DNA of 36,140 nt from Pseudonocardiales bacterium (lineage in GTDB: Bacteria > Actinomycetota > Actinomycetes > Mycobacteriales > Pseudonocardiaceae), in the NCBI GenBank assembly GCA_026393175.1, contig JAPLAT010000133.1, positions 1-36,140 on the forward strand. Direction: 5' to 3'. The notes beneath the pieces were generated by a model. It ran no database searches and was not told where the DNA came from. It worked only from the letters and a program-made list of their open reading frames with translations. Both the position numbers and the translations under genes were made by a program. This document shows, piece after piece, positions 22,644 through 30,335 of the stretch. Position 1 is the stretch's first letter, and each line of letters opens with the position of its first letter.

Positions 22644-23930
22644 TCAGCGCAGGGCGCTCGCCCGGGTCTCGGGGAGGGTCAGGATCGTCAGAAAGGCGAC
22701 CGCCGCGCCCGCCGCGACGTACCAGAAGAACGCCTCGGCCAGGCCCGCGCCGCCCAGCAGCTGGATGACCAGCGGGGCGGTGCCGCCGAAGACGGCGACC
22801 GTGAGGTTGTACCAGGCCCCGATGCCCAGGCCGCGGAGCTCGGTGGGGAACAGCTCGCTCATGATCGCCGGCGCGATGGAGGTCATCATCGTGTACAGCC
22901 CGAGGCCGACGCAGAACACGACGAGCAGGCCGCCGATGCCGGGGCCGATGAGCGTGGACAGCGGCACGATCAGCACGGCCGTGGCCGCCGACCAGACCAG
23001 GAGCTGGGGGCGGCGGCCGAACCGGTCGGACACCGCACCCATCGGGTACTGCAGCAGCACGAACAGGGCCGTGGCCACCGACAGGGCGACGAACACGTCG
23101 TTGGGGTCGGCGCCGCGGCTCCCGGTGGCGAACGGGGTCAGCGCCGAGAAGAACGTGTAGTAGCAGAGCGTCGAGAGCAGGGTGAAGCCGATGAGCTGGC
23201 CGACCGCCTTCGGGTGCTCGCGCAGCGTCGTCAGCAGCGGGTTGCGCAGCGCGCGGGCCTTGTCCTTGTTGTCCTCGAACTGCTCGGTCTCGGGGATCGT
23301 GCGGCGCATCCAGACGCCGATGATCCCGAGCACGCCGCCCACGATGAACGGGATGCGCCAGCCCCACGAGGTGAGCTGGTCGTCGCTCAGCACGGCCGTG
23401 AGCAGCGCCCCCAGCAGCGACGCGACCAGCACCGCGGCCCCGGTGGAGATGTAGAAGAACGCCGAGTAGCGCCCGCGGCGCTCGGCGGGGGCGATCTCGG
23501 CGAGGTAGGCCGAGGCGTTGGAGACCTCCCCGCCCAGGCTCATGCCCTGCGCGATCCGGGCCAGGATCAGCAGGATCGGCGCGAGCCACCCGACGAGGGC
23601 GAACGTCGGCAGGATGCCGATGACGAACGACCCGCCCGCCATCAGCAGGATCGTCACCATCATCGCGGTGCGCCTGCCGCGCAGGTCGGCGAACCGGCCC
23701 AGCAGCATGCCGCCCAGCGGGCGGAAGAAGAACGCCAGCGCGTAGGTGGCGAGCGCGCTGATGATCGGCCCGGCGCCGTCGCCGGGGAAGATCTGCGCCG
23801 CGAAGAAGATGCTGAACGTGGCGTAGATCGTCCAGTCGTACCACTCGACGGCGTTGCCGATCGACGCCGCGACCAGCGTGCGGACGGGCAGGCGGTGCGG
23901 CGTGCTGACGGACGCGGGCGTGCTCGACAT
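22644..23930 (-). CDS. MFS transporter, metabolite:H+ symporter (MHS) family
   Basis: A 428-residue protein with 12 membrane segments. The N-terminal IGNAVEWYDWTIYATFS, FFFRPLGGMLLGRFADLRGR, RIAQGMSLGGE and PAERRGRYSAFF blocks are diagnostic of the MHS family (alpha-ketoglutarate, shikimate, proline/betaine permeases). The second half repeats the motif as GAVSDRFGRRPQLL. It imports an organic acid or compatible solute with protons; which one is not determined. The start is ATG at 23930. A TACCGT box about 30 bases upstream could be its -10. It is a single gene, next to tRNA-Ser. Confidence 0.92.
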   Translation of the reverse strand: MSSTPASVSTPHRLPVRTLVAASIGNAVEWYDWTIYATFSIFFAAQIFPGDGAGPIISALATYALAFFFRPLGGMLLGRFADLRGRRTAMMVTILLMAGGSFVIGILPTFALVGWLAPILLILARIAQGMSLGGEVSNASAYLAEIAPAERRGRYSAFFYISTGAAVLVASLLGALLTAVLSDDQLTSWGWRIPFIVGGVLGIIGVWMRRTIPETEQFEDNKDKARALRNPLLTTLREHPKAVGQLIGFTLLSTLCYYTFFSALTPFATGSRGADPNDVFVALSVATALFVLLQYPMGAVSDRFGRRPQLLVWSAATAVLIVPLSTLIGPGIGGLLVVFCVGLGLYTMMTSIAPAIMSELFPTELRGLGIGAWYNLTVAVFGGTAPLVIQLLGGAGLAEAFFWYVAAGAAVAFLTILTLPETRASALR

Positions 23931-24099
23931 TCCAGGACCCCCCGACGGAGTGCACGGTCAGCGCACGGTAACCGCCGGGGTAATCCCCGTCACCCGGAAG
24001 CGGCCCGGGCCGCGGGGACCGGCGGCGTGGCCGAGCGGCCGGTGTCGCGGCGGCGGACCCGTGTGGTGGGATTCGGCCGACGCCGTACGGGAGGCAGCG

Positions 24100-25059
24100 A
24101 TGCGGTTCAACGAGAACGCCGATCTGGACACCTCGCAGATCGACGACCTCCGGGGCGGCGGGGGCCGGCGCGGCGGGGGCGGGGTCGGCGGGCGCGTCGC
24201 CGCGGGCGGCGGCGGGCTCGGCATCGTCGGCCTGATCCTGTACTTCCTGCTCTCGCAGCTGGGCGGGGGCGGCCTCGGCGGGGGCGTCGACAGCGGCGGG
24301 TTCGGGCTCCCCGAGGGGCTGTCCGGGCTCTCCGGCGGGCAGACGGCCGACACCACCCAGATCGCGCAGTCGTGCCGCACCGGCGCCGACGCGAACACCC
24401 AGCTCGACTGCGAGGTCGTCGCCGTCGTCAACTCCCTCGACGGCTACTGGACCGACGCGTTCGCCCGCTCCGGCCAGACCTACCAGCCGCCGCGCACCAA
24501 CTTCTTCTCCGGCGGCGTCAACACCGCCTGCGGCAGCGCCAGCTCGGCGGTCGGCCCGTTCTACTGCCCCGGCGACAACGAGGTCTACATCGACCTGTCG
24601 TTCTTCCAGGAGCTGGAGACGCGGTTCGGGGCGCAGGGCGGCCCGTTCGCCCGCGCGTACGTCATCGCCCACGAGTACGGCCACCACATCCAGGCGCTGC
24701 TCGGCACCACCAGCCGCGTGCAGTCCGGCGACGTCGGCCCCACCTCGGGCTCGGTACGCCTGGAGCTGCAGGCCGACTGCTACGCCGGGGTCTGGGCCAA
24801 CCACGCCACGACCACGCCGACCTCGTCGGGCGAGCCGCTGATCGTCGAGGTCACGCAGGACGACGTGGCCGCCGCGCTGGACACCGCCGCCCGGATCGGC
24901 GACGACTTCATCCAGACCGAGCTCGGCGGCGGGCGCGTCGACGAGAGCCAGTTCAGCCACGGCAGCTCGGCGCAGCGCGAGCTCTGGTACACCACCGGCT
25001 ACGAGACGGGCGACCCGTCGCGCTGCGACACGTTCGCCCGCGGCGTCGACCTGGGCTGA
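24100..25059 (+). CDS. Membrane-anchored neutral zinc metallopeptidase (YpfJ family)
   Basis: A 319-residue protein of the Zn_peptidase (YpfJ) family. It has an N-terminal cytoplasmic Gly/Arg-rich stretch, one membrane helix (about 37-54), a Gly-rich linker, then an outward-facing catalytic domain with HEYGHHIQ (H191, E192, H195) and ELQADCYAGVWANHA (third zinc ligand region). Family blocks PFYCPGDNEVYIDLSFF and SQFSHGSSAQRELWY are intact. The physiological substrate is unknown. ATG at 24100 follows GGGAGG closely. It converges with a GNAT gene. Confidence 0.9.
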   Translation: MRFNENADLDTSQIDDLRGGGGRRGGGGVGGRVAAGGGGLGIVGLILYFLLSQLGGGGLGGGVDSGGFGLPEGLSGLSGGQTADTTQIAQSCRTGADANTQLDCEVVAVVNSLDGYWTDAFARSGQTYQPPRTNFFSGGVNTACGSASSAVGPFYCPGDNEVYIDLSFFQELETRFGAQGGPFARAYVIAHEYGHHIQALLGTTSRVQSGDVGPTSGSVRLELQADCYAGVWANHATTTPTSSGEPLIVEVTQDDVAAALDTAARIGDDFIQTELGGGRVDESQFSHGSSAQRELWYTTGYETGDPSRCDTFARGVDLG

Positions 25060-25065
25060 GCGGGG

Positions 25066-25704
25066 TCAGGCCGCGCCGAGCAGGCCGCGGCAGCCCTCGA
25101 CGCCCTCGACATCGAGCGTCCACGGCGGCCGCACCAGGTCGGGCGCGTCGAGGAGCAGCCGGACGTCCTGGAGGCTCCGCCCGCGCCGGACCACGGTCGT
25201 CGTGCCGTCGCGGCGGTACCCGAGCCGCGCCGACACGGCGTGCGAGGCGTGGTTGTCGGGGAACGCGTCCGAGCGCGCCCGCACGGCCCCGAGGTGGTCG
25301 AACGCGAACAGCAGCACGGCCGCGCGCATCTCGGTGCCGAGCCCGCGCCCCTGGTGACGCATCCCGAGCCAGGAGCCGGTGCTCACCTCGCGGGTGATCG
25401 CGAAGTCGACGCCCTCCAGGCTCTGCATCCCGATGACCGCGCCCTCGTGGCGCACGAGGAACTGGACCTTCCAGCGCTCCGGGGCGAGCGCGGCGCGCTG
25501 CGACCAGGAGTACTGCAGCACCCCGCGACCCAGGTACGCCGGGTCGGCCTCGGTCCACGGCACCAGGAACGGCATCTCCCCGGGCGGGTGCACGCCGGCG
25601 TAGGCGACCTCCACCAGCTCGGCGAGGCCCGGGTCGTCGTCGGGGCGCAGCTCCAGGCGCGGGGTCCGCAGCACCAGGTCGTGCAGGGGCCAGTGGCGGC
25701 TCAC
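25066..25704 (-). CDS. GNAT-family N-acetyltransferase (RimJ/RimL-like)
   Basis: A 212-residue protein beginning with the typical LVLRTPRLELRPDDD segment. It has a central WLGMRHQGRGLGTEMRAAVL acetyl-CoA loop (RHQGRGLG) and a C-terminal AFPDNHASHAVSARLGYR motif, as in RimJ/RimL ribosomal protein or small-molecule acetyltransferases. It probably transfers acetyl from acetyl-CoA to an amine; the acceptor is unknown. GTG at 25704 is chosen because upstream in-frame sequence is non-homologous and runs into the divergent qor gene promoter. Confidence 0.87.
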   Translation of the reverse strand: MSRHWPLHDLVLRTPRLELRPDDDPGLAELVEVAYAGVHPPGEMPFLVPWTEADPAYLGRGVLQYSWSQRAALAPERWKVQFLVRHEGAVIGMQSLEGVDFAITREVSTGSWLGMRHQGRGLGTEMRAAVLLFAFDHLGAVRARSDAFPDNHASHAVSARLGYRRDGTTTVVRRGRSLQDVRLLLDAPDLVRPPWTLDVEGVEGCRGLLGAA

Positions 25705-25746
25705 ACCGGTCGAGGGTTCCGGATCGCCCGGCGCCCCGCGAGGGAA

Positions 25747-25752
25747 TAGCGT
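25747..25752 (+). promoter_or_regulatory. -10 box TAGCGT for a leaderless quinone oxidoreductase message
   Basis: TAGCGT is followed by seven bases and ATG at 25760, with no ribosome site between, so transcription probably starts at the ATG. Confidence 0.6.
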
Positions 25753-25759
25753 CCCGGCC

Positions 25760-26746
25760 ATGTTTGCGATCACGGTGAGCGAGCCGGGCGGGCCCGAGGC
25801 GATGCGCTGGACGGAGGTGCCCGACCCCGTCGCCGGGCCGGGCGAGGTCGTCATCGACGTGGTGGCGAGCGCGGTCAACCGCGCCGACCTGCTCCAGCGG
25901 CAGGGCAACTACCCGCCCCCGCCCGGCGCGTCGGACATCATCGGCCTGGAGTGCTCCGGACGGGTCGCCGCGCTCGGCGAGGGCGTGACCGGGCCGTCGG
26001 TCGGCGACGAGGTGTGCGCCCTGCTCGCGGGCGGGGGCTACGCGGAGAAGGTGGCCGTGCCCGCCGCGCAGGTGATGCCGGCCCCGCCCGGGGTGGACCT
26101 GGTGACCGCGGGCGGGCTCCCCGAGGTGGCGTGCACGGTCTGGTCGAACGTCGTCATGGCCGGGCGGCTGGCGGCGGGCGAGACGTTCCTCGTGCAGGGC
26201 GGCAGCTCCGGCATCGGCACGCACGCGATCCAGGTCGCGAAGGCGCTGGGCGCGCGCGTCGCGGCGACGGCGGGCGCGCCCGACCGGCTGGAGCGCTGCC
26301 GCGAGCTGGGCGCCGACATCGTCATCGACTACCACGACGACATCCCCGCGGAGCTGCGCAAGGCCACCGACGACCACGGCGCCGACGTCATCCTCGACAA
26401 CATGGGCGCGAAGGGCCTCGCCGCGAACCTGGCCGCGCTGGCGCCGGACGGGCGGCTCGTCATCATCGGGATGCAGGGTGGGGTGAAGGCCGACCTCGAC
26501 ATCGGCGCCCTGCTCCGCAAGCGGGGCAGCATCACCGCGATGGGGCTGCGCGGGCGGCCGGTGGACGGCCCGAACGGCAAGGGCGCGATCTGCGCGGCCG
26601 TCGTGGAGAACGTGTGGCCGATGATCGGCGACGGCCGGGTGCGGCCGATCGTGCACGGCACGGTGCCGATGGAGCGCGCGGCCGAGGCGCACGCGGCGCT
26701 GGAGGCGGGCGGGGTCGTCGGGAAGCTGCTGCTGACGACGGGCTGA
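25760..26746 (+). CDS. NAD(P)H:quinone oxidoreductase, zinc-independent MDR family (PIG3/Qor-like)
   Basis: A 328-residue medium-chain reductase. VNRADLLQRQGNYPPPPGAS near residue 40 is the hallmark of the PIG3-type quinone oxidoreductase group. The cofactor motif QGGSSGIGTHAIQVAKALGA lies near 146-165, and zinc ligands of alcohol dehydrogenases are absent. It reduces quinones or enals using NADPH. It lies next to the aminotransferase-like gene and bpa, as its counterpart Rv3777 lies next to Rv3778c and Rv3780 in M. tuberculosis (from memory). It is leaderless from the TAGCGT box and converges with the aminotransferase-like gene. Confidence 0.9.
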   Translation: MFAITVSEPGGPEAMRWTEVPDPVAGPGEVVIDVVASAVNRADLLQRQGNYPPPPGASDIIGLECSGRVAALGEGVTGPSVGDEVCALLAGGGYAEKVAVPAAQVMPAPPGVDLVTAGGLPEVACTVWSNVVMAGRLAAGETFLVQGGSSGIGTHAIQVAKALGARVAATAGAPDRLERCRELGADIVIDYHDDIPAELRKATDDHGADVILDNMGAKGLAANLAALAPDGRLVIIGMQGGVKADLDIGALLRKRGSITAMGLRGRPVDGPNGKGAICAAVVENVWPMIGDGRVRPIVHGTVPMERAAEAHAALEAGGVVGKLLLTTG

Positions 26747-26759
26747 TCCGCCCTTCCCG

Positions 26760-27953
26760 TCAGTGCAGGCCGGCGAGGGCGTCGGCGAGGGCGCGGGTCT
26801 CCGACCGGGTCGTGTAGTGCGCCAGCCCGACCCGGAGCGCCCCGCCGATCTCCGCGGTGCCCAGGTGCGCGAGCAGGCCGTGGTCGCCGGGGTCGGGGAC
26901 GGCGCAGATGCCGCGCCGGGCGAGGTGCTCGGCGACCTCGGCGGCCGGCCGCGCGTGCGTCAGCGACAGCGCCGGGACCCGGTCGGCGGCCTGGCCGAGG
27001 ACGGTGGCCCCGGTGCCCAGCAGGTCGAGCAGCAGGTCGTCGTGCAGGTCGCGCAGGTGGGTGTGCAGCGAGCGCAGCGAGGTCCGCAGCCGCTGGCGGC
27101 GGGTGCCGGTGGCCCGGTCGTCGAGGTCGGCGAGGTGGTCGACGGAGGCGATCAGGCCCGCCAGCAGCGGCGCCGGGTGCACCCCCAGCTCCAGGCGGCG
27201 CGGGCCGCGGGCGCCCGGGTCGAGGGCGCAGGAGCCGAGCCGGTCGAGCAGGGCGGGCGCGCGGAACACCAGCGCCCCGACGTGCGGGCCGCCCCACGCC
27301 GCCGCGTCCAGCGCGACCACGTCGGCGCCGAGGGCGTCGAGCTGCACGGGGCCGTGCGCGGCGGCCGTCGAGGCGTCGACGACGAGCAGCGCGCCCGCGG
27401 CCCGGGTGCGGGCCGCGATGGCCGGGACGTCGGGCCGGGTGCCGACGTGCGCGGACGCCGCCGTCGTCGCCACGACGCGGACCGGCCCGTCGAGCAGCTC
27501 GTCGTACTGCCACACCGGCAGCTCGCAGGTCTCGATGTCGATCTCGGCCCAGCGGACGTGCGCCCCGGTGCGGTCGGCCGCGCGCAGCCAGGGCAGCACC
27601 CCGGCCGCGTCGTCGAGGCGGGAGACGACGACCGCGTCGCCGGGCGCCCACAGGTCCGCGACGGCGTCGGCCAACCGGGCGAGCAGCACGGCGGGCCCCG
27701 GCCCCAGGACGACGCCGCGCGGGTTCCCGCCCACGAGGTCGGCGACGGCGCGGCGGGCCCCGTCCTCGAGCTCGGCGGCCCGGCGGGACGCGGAGAACGG
27801 CGCCCCCGGCAGCGCGCGGGCCGTGCGGAGCTCGGCCGTCACCGCGGACACGACCGCCTCCGGCGGCTGCATCCCGACGGGGGCGTCCAGGCGCACCCAC
27901 CCGTCCCCGAGTGCCGGGACCAGCCCCCGCACCCGGGCGACGTCGTACGTCAT
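26760..27953 (-). CDS. Class V aminotransferase-fold protein lacking the PLP lysine (Rv3778c-like)
   Basis: A 397-residue protein of the class V aminotransferase/cysteine desulfurase fold. The PLP-stacking region VVDASTAAAH (Asp193) is kept, but where the Schiff-base lysine should be (normally His-Lys before a Gly-Pro turn) it reads LDAAAWGGPHVGALVF (215-230). There is no lysine anywhere in the protein. M. tuberculosis Rv3778c, as I recall it, has the same AHAWGGP substitution, so the loss seems old and conserved. It is therefore probably not a standard PLP enzyme. It is divergent from bpa. ATG at 27953 follows a TACCGT -10 box with six bases between. Confidence 0.85.
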   Translation of the reverse strand: MTYDVARVRGLVPALGDGWVRLDAPVGMQPPEAVVSAVTAELRTARALPGAPFSASRRAAELEDGARRAVADLVGGNPRGVVLGPGPAVLLARLADAVADLWAPGDAVVVSRLDDAAGVLPWLRAADRTGAHVRWAEIDIETCELPVWQYDELLDGPVRVVATTAASAHVGTRPDVPAIAARTRAAGALLVVDASTAAAHGPVQLDALGADVVALDAAAWGGPHVGALVFRAPALLDRLGSCALDPGARGPRRLELGVHPAPLLAGLIASVDHLADLDDRATGTRRQRLRTSLRSLHTHLRDLHDDLLLDLLGTGATVLGQAADRVPALSLTHARPAAEVAEHLARRGICAVPDPGDHGLLAHLGTAEIGGALRVGLAHYTTRSETRALADALAGLH

Positions 27954-27959
27954 CCGGAT

Positions 27960-27965
27960 ACGGTA
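27960..27965 (-). promoter_or_regulatory. -10 box TACCGT for the leaderless aminotransferase-like gene
   Basis: On the minus strand TACCGT, six bases (ATCCGG), then ATG at 27953: the spacing expected for transcription starting at the start codon. The divergent bpa promoter must lie in the same 63-base gap. Confidence 0.6.
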
Positions 27966-28016
27966 GCGGCGGTACCCCATCGACCGGTCATCCGGCAAGC
28001 ACGGAGCGTGAGACAC

Positions 28017-28562
28017 ATGAGCCAACCGCAGAACGGCGCCGAGCAGCAGGTCGTGGTCGTCGGTCCGGACGGCCGACCCGTCGGCATGGCGTCGGTCCCG
28101 CACGGCGAGGAGCAGGGCGGCGACGCGGCCGGCATCGGCGGCATGGTCGAGCAGCCCGCCAAGGTCATGCGGATCGGCACCATGATCAAGCAGCTGCTGG
28201 AGGAGGTCCGCGCGGCGCCGCTGGACGAGGCCTCCCGCGCCCGGCTCCGCGAGATCCACGAGAACTCGATCAAGGAGCTGGAGGAGGGGCTGGCCCCGGA
28301 GCTGCGCGAGGAGCTGAGCCGGCTGTCGCTGCCCTTCACCGAGGAGGTCACCCCGTCCGACGCGGAGCTGCGGATCGCCCAGGCCCAGCTCGTCGGCTGG
28401 CTGGAGGGGCTGTTCCACGGCATCCAGACCGCCCTGTTCGCCCAGCAGATGGCCGCCCGCGCGCAGCTGGAGCAGATGCGCCGCGGCCTGCCGCCGGGGG
28501 CCGGTGCGCAGGGCGGCCCGCCGGAGCCCGGCCTGGGGCGCGGGACGGGGCAGTACCTGTAG
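28017..28562 (+). CDS. bpa: Bacterial proteasome activator Bpa/PafE
   Basis: A 181-residue protein with the strongly conserved Bpa core: VEQPAKVMRIGTMIKQLLEE, PLDEASRARLREIHENSIKE, LEEGLAPELREELSRLSLPF, and AELRIAQAQLVGWLEGLFHG through AARAQLEQMR. It ends GQYL, the C-terminal motif that docks into the 20S proteasome and opens its gate. Bpa forms dodecameric rings and delivers unfolded proteins, such as the HspR repressor, for ATP- and Pup-independent degradation. The N-terminal 45 residues and the Gly/Pro-rich tail are flexible. A proteasome is therefore expected elsewhere in the genome. It is followed by a large inverted repeat and the wzm promoter. Confidence 0.96.
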   Translation: MSQPQNGAEQQVVVVGPDGRPVGMASVPHGEEQGGDAAGIGGMVEQPAKVMRIGTMIKQLLEEVRAAPLDEASRARLREIHENSIKELEEGLAPELREELSRLSLPFTEEVTPSDAELRIAQAQLVGWLEGLFHGIQTALFAQQMAARAQLEQMRRGLPPGAGAQGGPPEPGLGRGTGQYL

Positions 28563-28571
28563 GCGCCGCCG

Positions 28572-28630
28572 CGTTGCAGCAAAGCCACTTTGACGCCACG
28601 AGCTTGCGTGAAAGTGGCTTTGCTGCAACG
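28572..28630. repeat. Long inverted repeat (GTTGCAG family), copy 1
   Basis: Perfect 20-base arms (28572-28591 and 28611-28630). The pairing extends inward after one mismatch by ACGC/GCGT, leaving a nine-base loop. It starts nine bases after the bpa stop and ends 41 bases before the wzm promoter, so it may terminate bpa. Its arms match the repeat at 33715-33771, so it is a dispersed element, not just a local terminator. Confidence 0.88.
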
Positions 28631-28671
28631 GGGACGGGAGGGCGCGGCGCGGGGTCGCCCGGTCGCGCTTG

Positions 28672-28677
28672 TACTCT
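28672..28677 (+). promoter_or_regulatory. -10 box TACTCT for the leaderless wzm-wzt-glfT1 operon
   Basis: TACTCT is followed by six bases (CGTCGG) and GTG at 28684, with no ribosome site. This is the likely promoter of the whole galactan export operon. Confidence 0.65.
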
Positions 28678-28683
28678 CGTCGG

Positions 28684-29562
28684 GTGGCTCAGACGGTGAC
28701 CACCGGCGGCGACCGGGCGGAGGACGCGATCCCCGCACTCGCGGACGAGCCGGGCCCCCGGAGCTGGGCCCGCGCGTTCGGCGACCTGACCCAGGGCTGG
28801 CGGCAGCGCACCCTGTGGGGCTACCTCGGCTGGCAGGACATCAAGCAGCGCTACCGGCGCTCGGTGCTCGGCCCGCTGTGGATCAGCATCACGATGGCCG
28901 TCGTCGCCGTGGCGATGGGCATCCTCTACGGCGCCCTGTTCGGCGAGGACATCGCGACGTTCCTGCCCTACGTCGCCACCGGCCTGCTGATCTGGTACTT
29001 CGTCAACGGCTGCATCCTCGAGGGCAGTGAGGTCTTCATCGCCAACGAGGGCCTCATCCGGTTCCTACCGGCCCCGCTGTCGCTGCACGTCTACCGGCTG
29101 CTCTGGCGTCAGACGCTGTTCTTCGCCCACAACCTCGTGGTCTGGCTCGCGCTCGTGCTGATCTTCCGCACGCCGCTGAACGCGAGCTCGTTCCTGGCGA
29201 TCCCCGCGTTCGGGATCCTGCTGCTCAACGGCGCCTGGATCGCGGTGCTCGCCGGCATCGTCGCCACCCGGTTCCGCGACATCCCGCCGATCATCGCGAG
29301 CCTGAGCCAGCTGCTGTTCTTCATGACGCCGATCGTGTGGCAGTACGACACGCTGCTGAGGAACCCGGCCGTCGCCGAGCGGGCGCGGATCGCCGAGCTC
29401 AACCCGGTCCTGCACTTCGTCGAGATCGTGCGCCAGCCGCTGCTCGGGCAAGAGATCGCCTGGCGGCACTGGGCCATCGCGGGCGTCATCACCGTCGTCG
29501 GCATCGCCGTGGCGCTCGTCGCGCTGCGCAACTACCGCGCCCGCGTGGCGTACTGGGTCTGA
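28684..29562 (+). CDS. wzm: Galactan ABC exporter, membrane subunit (Wzm, Rv3783/RfbD-like)
   Basis: A 292-residue ABC-2 type permease. The N-terminal cytoplasmic part WGYLGWQDIKQRYRRSVLGP is the amphipathic entry motif of O-antigen/polysaccharide exporters, followed by six membrane helices. Conserved blocks include GLIRFLPAPLSLHVYRLLWR and ASLSQLLFFMTPIVW. With Wzt it moves lipid-linked galactan across the inner membrane before arabinan is added. The same set of genes (wzm, wzt, glfT1) is grouped in mycobacteria and corynebacteria. GTG at 28684 is fixed by the promoter. The gap to wzt is eight bases. Confidence 0.93.
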   Translation: MAQTVTTGGDRAEDAIPALADEPGPRSWARAFGDLTQGWRQRTLWGYLGWQDIKQRYRRSVLGPLWISITMAVVAVAMGILYGALFGEDIATFLPYVATGLLIWYFVNGCILEGSEVFIANEGLIRFLPAPLSLHVYRLLWRQTLFFAHNLVVWLALVLIFRTPLNASSFLAIPAFGILLLNGAWIAVLAGIVATRFRDIPPIIASLSQLLFFMTPIVWQYDTLLRNPAVAERARIAELNPVLHFVEIVRQPLLGQEIAWRHWAIAGVITVVGIAVALVALRNYRARVAYWV

Positions 29563-29570
29563 GGTCGTAC

Positions 29571-30335
29571 GTGGTCAGCATCGACATCCGGGACGCCGCC
29601 GTCGACTTCCCCGTCTTCGACGCCAAGACCCGCTCCCTGAAGAAGGCCGTGCTCGGCCGGGCAGGCGGGCGGATCGGCACCGACACGAAGGTGCCGATCA
29701 TCCAGGCGCTGCGCGACATCACGCTGTCGCTGCGTCAGGGCGAGCGGGTCGCGCTGGTCGGCCACAACGGCGCGGGCAAGTCGACGCTGCTGCGCCTGAT
29801 GTCGGGCATCTACGAGCCGACGCGCGGGCGGGCCCAGGTGATCGGCAAGGTCGCGCCGGTGTTCGACCTCGCCGTCGGCATGGACCCGGAGATCTCCGGG
29901 CTGGACAACATCCTCATCCGCGGGCTGTTCCTGGGCATGACCCGCAAGCAGATGGAGGCCCGCGTCGACGACATCGCGGCCTTCACCGAGCTCGGCGACT
30001 ACCTCGACATGCCGCTGCGCACCTACTCCACCGGCATGCGGGTGCGGCTCGCGCTGGGCGTCGTCACCAGCGTCGACCCGGAGATCCTGCTGCTCGACGA
30101 GGGCATCGGCGCCGTCGACGCGGAGTTCCTCGCCAAGGCCCGCGACCGGCTCAAGGAGCTGGTCGAGCGCTCCGGGATGCTCGTGTTCGCGAGCCACTCC
30201 GACGAGTTCCTGGCCGACCTGTGCTCCACGGCGATCTGGATGGAGCACGGCACGATCAAGGAGCACGGCCCGCTGCGCGACGTGCTGCATCACTACAAGG
30301 GCCACGACGTCATCGGCGAGCTGCAGAACCGGTGA
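29571..30335 (+). CDS. wzt: Galactan ABC exporter, ATPase subunit (Wzt, Rv3781/RfbE-like)
   Basis: A 254-residue ABC ATPase. Walker A is GHNGAGKST (64-72), the signature YSTGMRVRLALG starts at 152, Walker B is ILLLDEGIG (D176, E177), and the switch His is in FASHSD. The N-terminal strand (VDFPVFDAKTRSLKKAVL) and the absence of a C-terminal carbohydrate-binding domain match mycobacterial RfbE rather than long O9a-type Wzt. It powers export of lipid-linked galactan through Wzm. GTG at 29571 starts eight bases after wzm; the stop overlaps a GTG of glfT1 (GTGA). Confidence 0.94.
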   Translation: MVSIDIRDAAVDFPVFDAKTRSLKKAVLGRAGGRIGTDTKVPIIQALRDITLSLRQGERVALVGHNGAGKSTLLRLMSGIYEPTRGRAQVIGKVAPVFDLAVGMDPEISGLDNILIRGLFLGMTRKQMEARVDDIAAFTELGDYLDMPLRTYSTGMRVRLALGVVTSVDPEILLLDEGIGAVDAEFLAKARDRLKELVERSGMLVFASHSDEFLADLCSTAIWMEHGTIKEHGPLRDVLHHYKGHDVIGELQNR

